A stretch of DNA of 64,000 bases. It comes from Pedobacter lusitanus. GTDB lineage: Bacteria > Bacteroidota > Bacteroidia > Sphingobacteriales > Sphingobacteriaceae. The notes below the pieces were generated by a model. It searched no databases and was not told where the DNA came from. It was given only the letters and a program-made list of their open reading frames with translations. The stretch spans positions 1 to 64,000 of the forward strand of contig NZ_CP157278.1 of the NCBI RefSeq assembly GCF_040026395.1. The letters run 5' to 3'. Shown here in pieces: positions 62,199 to 64,000 of the stretch (position 1 is the first letter of the stretch; each line of letters starts with the position of its first letter). Position numbers and translations under genes: made by a program.

Positions 62199-62356
62199 AT
62201 CAAATCATTTCTTCAGTTATTAACAAGGGCCCTTGAAATTTGTTTCATCCAGACTTTGTTGGAATTGGCAGAATACTTGTTGATCGGGATACATTGATTC
62301 TTTTTCAGAACAGAACAAGGCTGGTGTTTGTTAATTGCCTATTAGATTGTTTTAGT

Positions 62357-64000
62357 ATGGGACTTGATCAATATAAAAAGAAACGGAATTTCTCTAAAAC
62401 GAAGGAGCCTAAGACCGGGAAATCCAAGGACACAGGTAAGCTGCATTTTGTGATCCAGAAGCATAATGCAACCAATCTTCATTATGATTTTAGGTTGGAA
62501 ATGGGAGGTGTGCTAAAAAGCTGGGCAGTTCCTAAAGGCCCTTCAACTGATCCTAAGGTCAGGCGGTTGGCTATGATGGTGGAAGACCATCCTTATAGTT
62601 ACAAAGATTTTGAAGGGATTATTCCCAAGGGTGAATATGGAGGAGGTACTGTAATTGTTTGGGATGAAGGAACGTATGAGCCCATCGAAGAGATTCAAGG
62701 GAAGGATGCCCAGGATAAGTATCTGCGTCATTTATTGCATGCCGGATCATTAAAAATCAGGCTGCATGGGGAAAAGTTACAAGGAGAATATGCATTGGTA
62801 AAAACCCATGGAATGGGCGAGAATAGCTGGTTATTAATTAAGCATAAGGATGAGTTTGCTTCTACAGTTGACATTACAGAAAAAGATAAGTCTGTGCTTT
62901 CTGGAAAGACTATTGCCGCAATGGCGAAAAATAGCGAAAAAGTATGGCGGAATGATGGGGATGTCAAATTGCTGCTTAAAAAGGCGCCAAGAGGAAAGAT
63001 ACCGATTGGCATGAAGCCTATGTTGGCGACCTTGGTTAATGAGCCTTTTGATGATCCCGATTGGGTTTATGAAGTGAAATGGGACGGTTATAGGGCATTG
63101 GGGTTTACGTTGAAAAATGGGGATGTTCAGTTGCTATCTAGAAACAATAAGCAATTTAATGATAGGTTTTACCCTATTTATGATTTGCTGAAAACATGGA
63201 AAATAGATGTCGTAGTTGATGGAGAGATTTTAGTGTTGAACGATAAGGGAATCTCTACTTTCTCTGATTTACAGAACTGGCGCAGTGAGGCGGATGGTAA
63301 CCTTGTTTATTACATTTTTGACCTAATCTGGTATGATGGAAAGGACTTGACCAATCTTCCATTAAAAGATAGGCAGCATATTTTGGAGAGTATTTTACCT
63401 CAGGAAGATGATCGGATCCGTTTAAGTAAGGTGTTTCATAGTAGTGGTACTGATTTTTTTAAAGCAGCCCAAAAAATGGGACTGGAAGGAATTATAGCTA
63501 AGAAATTAAGCAGTACGTACCTGGCGGATAATCGTTCTGGCGACTGGCTCAAAATAAAGATCCATAAGAGACAGGAAGTGGTTATCGCTGGTTTTACTAG
63601 AAATAAAGACACTTCTAAGCAATTCAGTTCACTCTTGTTGGGTGTTTATGAAAATGGGTACTTACATTATGTTGGCAAGGTTGGAACAGGTTTTTCTGAT
63701 CAAACCCAGAAAACGATGATGGCAGAGTTTAAGCCTCTGATTGTAAACAAAAGCCCTTTTGCAGAAATTCCAGATGTAAACAAGCCATCTCGTTTCCGCC
63801 CAAACCCACCAAATGCTGTAGCTACCTGGTTAAAGCCGGAATTGGTGTGCGAGGTGAATTTTACGGAGGTTACTGCAGAAGGTGTTTTCCGTCATCCTTC
63901 TTTTGTGGGGATGCGTATTGACAAAAAAGCTAAAGATGTAGTCCGTGAAACGGCGGTAGAGGTTAAGGCTATTGTGGACCTCGACATCCCGGAAAAAGAA
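62357..64000 (+). CDS. ligD: ATP-dependent DNA ligase D (partial, continues beyond window)
   Basis: 548 codons to the window edge with no stop. Order seen: a 3'-phosphoesterase domain at about 30-190 (NLHYDFRLE, WAVPKGPS, EDHPYSYKDFEGIIPKGEYGGG), then the nucleotidyltransferase domain with motif I KWDGYRA (Lys241 as adenylation site), and DGEILVLND, FDLIWYDGK, GLEGIIAKK as motifs III-V. The polymerase domain is expected past the edge, as is common in Bacteroidota. Repairs breaks with Ku. Confidence 0.95.
   Translation, partial: MGLDQYKKKRNFSKTKEPKTGKSKDTGKLHFVIQKHNATNLHYDFRLEMGGVLKSWAVPKGPSTDPKVRRLAMMVEDHPYSYKDFEGIIPKGEYGGGTVIVWDEGTYEPIEEIQGKDAQDKYLRHLLHAGSLKIRLHGEKLQGEYALVKTHGMGENSWLLIKHKDEFASTVDITEKDKSVLSGKTIAAMAKNSEKVWRNDGDVKLLLKKAPRGKIPIGMKPMLATLVNEPFDDPDWVYEVKWDGYRALGFTLKNGDVQLLSRNNKQFNDRFYPIYDLLKTWKIDVVVDGEILVLNDKGISTFSDLQNWRSEADGNLVYYIFDLIWYDGKDLTNLPLKDRQHILESILPQEDDRIRLSKVFHSSGTDFFKAAQKMGLEGIIAKKLSSTYLADNRSGDWLKIKIHKRQEVVIAGFTRNKDTSKQFSSLLLGVYENGYLHYVGKVGTGFSDQTQKTMMAEFKPLIVNKSPFAEIPDVNKPSRFRPNPPNAVATWLKPELVCEVNFTEVTAEGVFRHPSFVGMRIDKKAKDVVRETAVEVKAIVDLDIPEKE

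Overview
The window looks like chromosomal DNA from a Bacteroidota soil or freshwater bacterium close to Pedobacter (Sphingobacteriaceae). Reasons: two SusC/SusD pairs, a DUF6266 gene, many AraC-type regulators, lipoproteins with short Bacteroidota-type lipoboxes, mostly AT-rich leaders with little Shine-Dalgarno signal, and a PE-ligase order in LigD. The genus is an inference from gene content. No rRNA gene, complete tRNA, transposase or CRISPR array was seen.

Layout. 1-8.6 kb: edge of a GH20 hexosaminidase, Nudix hydrolase, PLP decarboxylase plus a GNAT-like partner, AlkA-type glycosylase, a thioesterase diverging from a MarR-kinase pair, and a quinone reductase/AhpD-like operon diverging from its probable AraC regulator. 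8.6-12.4 kb: a perfect 61-bp palindrome, a VOC protein, an HTH gene followed by a 10-bp-period CGGACAAT array and a DUF6266 gene, a methyltransferase and an AraC regulator. 12.5-22.8 kb: GMC oxidoreductase, its subunit-3-like partner, xylulokinase, xylose isomerase and a SusC/SusD pair, together a xylose or xyloside uptake and catabolism locus. 22.8-33.3 kb: an ECF sigma gene broken by an amber codon with a membrane partner, an Ntn hydrolase, AhpD-like, DoxX, MocR regulator, HEIGH-type metallopeptidase, WG-repeat protein and several orphans. 33.4-40.3 kb: a polysaccharide utilisation locus with two lyase-like enzymes diverging around a promoter and a second SusC/SusD pair. 40.3-51.3 kb: YcaQ-type and uracil-DNA glycosylases, an AraC-centred four-gene cluster that ends in an integrase remnant, GNAT/amidohydrolase, haloalkane dehalogenase with a partial 3' duplication, and an MmgE/PrpD protein.

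51.6-64 kb: two tRNA-3'-end-like fragments precede a run of stress-type genes: a Cys-rich copper-binding four-helix protein, many tiny charged proteins, DUF6496, a single-domain response regulator, DUF4142 (broken), a MidA remnant, DUF421, CinA, DUF892, a large unrecognised protein, and divergent Ku and LigD. This resembles a desiccation/DNA-damage island with NHEJ as its core, partly decaying. Three separate reading frames in the window (ECF sigma, DUF4142, a small peptide at 54.8 kb) are each interrupted by one in-frame stop, and each stop is one C-to-T change from a sense codon.

Positions were read by eye and no alignment or search was run. Family names rest on motif recognition.
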